Below, piece by piece: positions 5,920-8,279 of a stretch of 8,279 bases of DNA. Positions within the stretch are counted from its first letter, which is position 1. Every line of letters starts with the position of its first letter. This DNA is from Chloroflexota bacterium. GTDB lineage: Bacteria > Chloroflexota > Dehalococcoidia > UBA2979. The stretch is from NCBI GenBank assembly GCA_002725365.1, contig PBOW01000040.1, positions 15,308 through 23,586 of the forward strand. Direction: 5' to 3'. The translations under genes and the position numbers were made by a program. The notes beneath the pieces are model-generated. The model was given only the letters and a program-made list of their open reading frames with translations, ran no database searches and was not told the origin of the DNA.

Positions 5920-7431
5920 ATGCTAACTGCCCAGTTTAACGAAGCTGTACAACTAGCTGGTCTGCCTGTACCAGAGTCACGGCTGGAGATTCTTGGGAAT
6001 GATCCGATCTACTACTCGCCGTTCAAGCTCGGTGAAGGGTCCGCTGTTGTACATGGTCTCGTAGGGTCGAAAATAGATGAACTATGGCAGCTGCAAGGGC
6101 ATTTGCCCCAGACTCTGCGTATCGATATGAGGCATTCCGCCGCATCACTAAATTCCATGAGTTGGCTAGACTTAGAAAATATGCCAGAAAACTTCCGGAA
6201 TCAGGACATGACAAGAATTTACAGGTGTGGTGACGGTCGATACTTTCACTTGCACAGATCCTTTCGTGATGCACCGATCGTGGCGGAACAAATAGGGGTG
6301 GATGAGGATGCGGACCTTGAAACAATTGCTGCCGCAATGGCGAAACAAAACTCATTTGAGCTTGAAACAGCGCTTATTAGCAAGAAAGTCACTGGAGCAG
6401 TGGTAAGAAGCCCCGAAGAATGGCGAAGACATCCCCAGGGACAATTCCTCTGGGATAAACCGGTCGTGGAGATTACTAAGATTGGCGAAGGACCGGTTGA
6501 GAGCTTGAAGGGTGGTGAACGACCGCTCTCGAATCTACGAGTATTAGACCTAACCAGAGTTCTCGCCGGACCGGTCAGTGCCAGAACTCTCGCGGAGCAC
6601 GGCGCTCAAGTGATGCATGTCGCGTCACCAAGCCTACCTACCATGGAGATGGCAGAAATGGACACAGGACACGGCAAACGTCAAATCCATCTTGATCTCA
6701 ATAAAGAAGATGATGTCGAAACCTTGATGAACCTCGCTAAGAACACTGACGTCTTTAACCAGGGTTTCCGCAAGGGTACCTTGGATCGCCGTGGGTTTGG
6801 TCCCGAAGCGATGGCTAAGCTAAGACCAGGTCTGATTTACGTCTCCGAAAATTGCTACGGGCACGGGGGACCATGGTCCGAGCGCCCAGGCTGGGAACAA
6901 CTTGCTCAAACGGTTTCAGGAATTGCCCAGATGCAAGGAGAGCTAGCACCATTGGAACCTGATTGGGACCGGGCACATGCCGCAGGGACTGATCCTTCAG
7001 TCCCGCGTCTAGCTCCGGCACCAATGAACGACTACAGTACCGCTTATTTTGCCGCATATGGGGTATTGGAAGCTCTCAGAAGACGCGCGACGGAAGGGGG
7101 ATCATGGCATGTCCAAGTATCCCTCACTCAGACGGCGATGTGGTACTTGAAACTAGGCCTTAACTCCGCCTCGGATCTCGCACCTCTCCTTCCGATGGCG
7201 AGTGAAACAAATATTTTCAGCAAAGAACTTCGGAAAGAAACACTGTATGAACTCATTGAAAAACCACCAGCCGCTGACGTCACCGGTAATATTGAGCATT
7301 TCTTCGAGTCACATGAAACCGGCTACGGTCTGATGCGGCATCTGTCGCCGGTGCTGGAAATGTCCGATACACAACCGTATTGGGAATTTAGTAGTAGGCC
7401 CTTAGGAAGCGACACAGCTGAATGGGAATAA
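5920..7431 (+). CDS. CaiB/BaiF family (family III) CoA-transferase with N-terminal extension
   Basis: A 503-residue cytoplasmic CoA-transferase that likely moves CoA between an acyl-CoA donor and a carboxylic acid. The family III core starts near residue 202: LSNLRVLDLTRVLAGP (203-218), AEHGAQV (225-231), DTGHGKRQIHLDL (248-260), FNQGFRKGTLDRRGFG (279-294), LRPGLIYVSENCYGHGGPW (301-319), RPGWEQLAQTVSGI (322-335). The likely catalytic Asp is Asp371 in APMNDYST, aligned by recall with Asp169 of formyl-CoA transferase. The first 200 residues are not leader: they resemble the small domain and part of the large domain that normally follow the core (see findings). The C-terminus is correspondingly short and ends in RHLSPVLEMSDTQPYW and PLGSD. 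ATG 5920 is the first possible start, since TAG lies three codons before it. No Shine-Dalgarno is visible, so translation is probably coupled to the gene 19 nt upstream. Substrate unknown. Confidence 0.9.
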   Translation: MLTAQFNEAVQLAGLPVPESRLEILGNDPIYYSPFKLGEGSAVVHGLVGSKIDELWQLQGHLPQTLRIDMRHSAASLNSMSWLDLENMPENFRNQDMTRIYRCGDGRYFHLHRSFRDAPIVAEQIGVDEDADLETIAAAMAKQNSFELETALISKKVTGAVVRSPEEWRRHPQGQFLWDKPVVEITKIGEGPVESLKGGERPLSNLRVLDLTRVLAGPVSARTLAEHGAQVMHVASPSLPTMEMAEMDTGHGKRQIHLDLNKEDDVETLMNLAKNTDVFNQGFRKGTLDRRGFGPEAMAKLRPGLIYVSENCYGHGGPWSERPGWEQLAQTVSGIAQMQGELAPLEPDWDRAHAAGTDPSVPRLAPAPMNDYSTAYFAAYGVLEALRRRATEGGSWHVQVSLTQTAMWYLKLGLNSASDLAPLLPMASETNIFSKELRKETLYELIEKPPAADVTGNIEHFFESHETGYGLMRHLSPVLEMSDTQPYWEFSSRPLGSDTAEWE

Positions 7432-7461
7432 AAATGAGGGCTTGCTGGTAAGCCCTCATTT
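7432..7461. terminator. Rho-independent terminator serving both convergent genes
   Basis: A perfect 12-bp stem (7432-7443 with 7450-7461) around the 6-nt loop GCTGGT. The GC-rich core GAGGGCTT/AAGCCCTC is flanked by A on the left and T on the right. Read on the + strand it ends in ATTTATTAATT, and on the - strand in ATTTTTATT. It begins directly after the CoA-transferase stop and lies 23 nt past the glutamine synthetase stop, so it can end both transcripts. Confidence 0.88.
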
Positions 7462-7484
7462 ATTAATTCACTATTTACGTAATA

Positions 7485-8279
7485 TCAGCCACAAGTAGTC
7501 TGAATCAACAACCGTGTCACCAGATATGGATCCATATTTGATGCCGGGCGTCGGTCTTCCAAATAGCCCTTCTGATCTACCTCTACCTGCCAAGGAATTC
7601 TGATTGATGCGCCCCGGTCAGAAACGCCATAACTGAACTCATTAATACTCTGAGTCTCATGTAAACCGGTCAATCGATTCTCATTGCCACTACCGTAGTT
7701 CTGAATGTGCTCTTGTATGTTCTTACCGAGTGCTTCACATGCATCAACTATCGGCTGATAAGACTCTCGCATTGCCTTTGTCGAATAATTTGTGTGACAA
7801 CCGGCACCGTTCCAGTCACCTCTGACTGGTTTAGGATCTATCGAAACAACAACCTCATAATCCTCCGCAACTCGGTGAAGCAGCCAGCGGGAAACCCAGA
7901 GCTGGTCAGAAACTTCGAGGGGACCTAGTGGTCCTACCTGAAATTCCCACTGACCGGGCATCACTTCAGCGTTTGTACCAGCTATGCCAATACCCGCATC
8001 GATGCATGCAGAAGCGTGTACCTCTGATATTTCCCTACCGAAAATGAGGTCCGTGCCCACTCCACAGTAATAGGGGCCTTGTGGACCCGGGAATCCACCC
8101 TCAGGAAATCCAAGTGGTTGCTGACCATCAGCTTCAAATAGAGTATATTCTTGCTCGATGCCAAACCATGCCTCTTCAGAAGCAAACTTCTCCGCCACTT
8201 CAGCACACGCAGCTCGAGTATTGGTCGGATGCGGGGTCATGTCTGGAAGAAGTACTTCACAAAGAACCAAGCGATCGTT
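7485..8279 (-). CDS. Glutamine synthetase, eukaryote-like type II (GSII), 5' end outside window
   Basis: ATP-dependent ligation of ammonia to glutamate in the cytoplasm. The frame is open to the right edge, giving the C-terminal 264 residues of a protein that in this class is about 340-370 long. Motifs in order are LVLCEV..PHPTNTR at the end of the beta-Grasp region, the metal-binding FGIEQEYTLFE, AGTNAEVMPGQWEFQVG, GDWNGAGCHTNYSTKAMR (ATP site), GNENRLTGLHET, RGASIRIP and YLEDRRPASNMDPYLV near the end. These are GSII wording rather than the GSI of most bacteria, and there is no adenylylation-loop tyrosine motif, so control by GlnE is not expected. An in-frame TTG at 8270 is not the start: residues Asn-Asp-Arg upstream continue the conserved segment. 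It ends in TGA 7487-7485 and converges on the CoA-transferase operon across a shared terminator. Confidence 0.95.
   Translation of the reverse strand, partial: NDRLVLCEVLLPDMTPHPTNTRAACAEVAEKFASEEAWFGIEQEYTLFEADGQQPLGFPEGGFPGPQGPYYCGVGTDLIFGREISEVHASACIDAGIGIAGTNAEVMPGQWEFQVGPLGPLEVSDQLWVSRWLLHRVAEDYEVVVSIDPKPVRGDWNGAGCHTNYSTKAMRESYQPIVDACEALGKNIQEHIQNYGSGNENRLTGLHETQSINEFSYGVSDRGASIRIPWQVEVDQKGYLEDRRPASNMDPYLVTRLLIQTTCG

Noticed and set aside
6023..6355. 110-codon - strand open frame
   Set aside because: Antisense to the N-terminal part of the CoA-transferase, whose sequence is recognisable there; no motif or ribosome binding site of its own.
8268..8270. TTG at 8270 as the start of the glutamine synthetase gene
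   Set aside because: The frame stays open to the window edge and the N-terminal third of the family is missing, so the gene is cut by the window and not short.
1..8279. CRISPR array, tRNA or rRNA genes, insertion sequences, defence islands
   Set aside because: No spaced direct repeats, tRNA-like folds, transposase motifs or terminal repeats were found; nearly all sequence is accounted for by the metabolic genes.

Overview
The window comes from a bacterial chromosome of roughly balanced base composition and reads as ordinary, densely packed metabolic and housekeeping DNA. No phage, transposon, CRISPR or defence gene is visible. The best guess at the source is a Chloroflexota bacterium, perhaps a marine SAR202/Dehalococcoidia-like lineage. 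This rests on the style of the IleRS C-terminal catalytic region, a eukaryote-type (GSII) glutamine synthetase, and a MaoC hydratase/family III CoA-transferase cluster. It is an inference from recalled family resemblance and no search was run.

Layout: (1) 1-240, + strand, is the 3' end of moaC (molybdopterin precursor synthesis), cut by the window edge. (2) 237-4847, - strand, is a three-gene unit in transcription order: a TPR-like protein of unknown function, an alpha/beta hydrolase whose start overlaps the TPR gene by 23 nt, and a complete type 2 isoleucyl-tRNA synthetase (ileS) starting 32 nt after the hydrolase. The stop codons of moaC and ileS interlock on one CTAG palindrome. (3) 4848-4956 is a short divergent promoter region with inverted repeats. 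(4) 4957-7431, + strand, is a three-gene catabolic operon: a MaoC-fold subunit lacking the hydratase dyad, a MaoC-fold subunit that has it, and a family III (CaiB/BaiF) CoA-transferase with unusual domain order. (5) 7432-7461 is a 12-bp-stem terminator placed to serve both converging units. (6) 7485-8279, - strand, is a GSII-type glutamine synthetase running off the right edge.

How the genes work together: the + strand trio looks like one acyl-CoA pathway in which a CoA-transferase activates or exchanges an acid and a two-subunit enoyl-CoA hydratase adds or removes water. The substrate cannot be read from the sequence. The - strand TPR and hydrolase genes appear translationally coupled and share a transcript with ileS, with no evident biochemical link. 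The most notable points are the IleRS2 signature motif, which reads GIHH instead of HxGH (a variant tied to mupirocin hyper-resistance), and the permuted or partly duplicated layout of the CoA-transferase.
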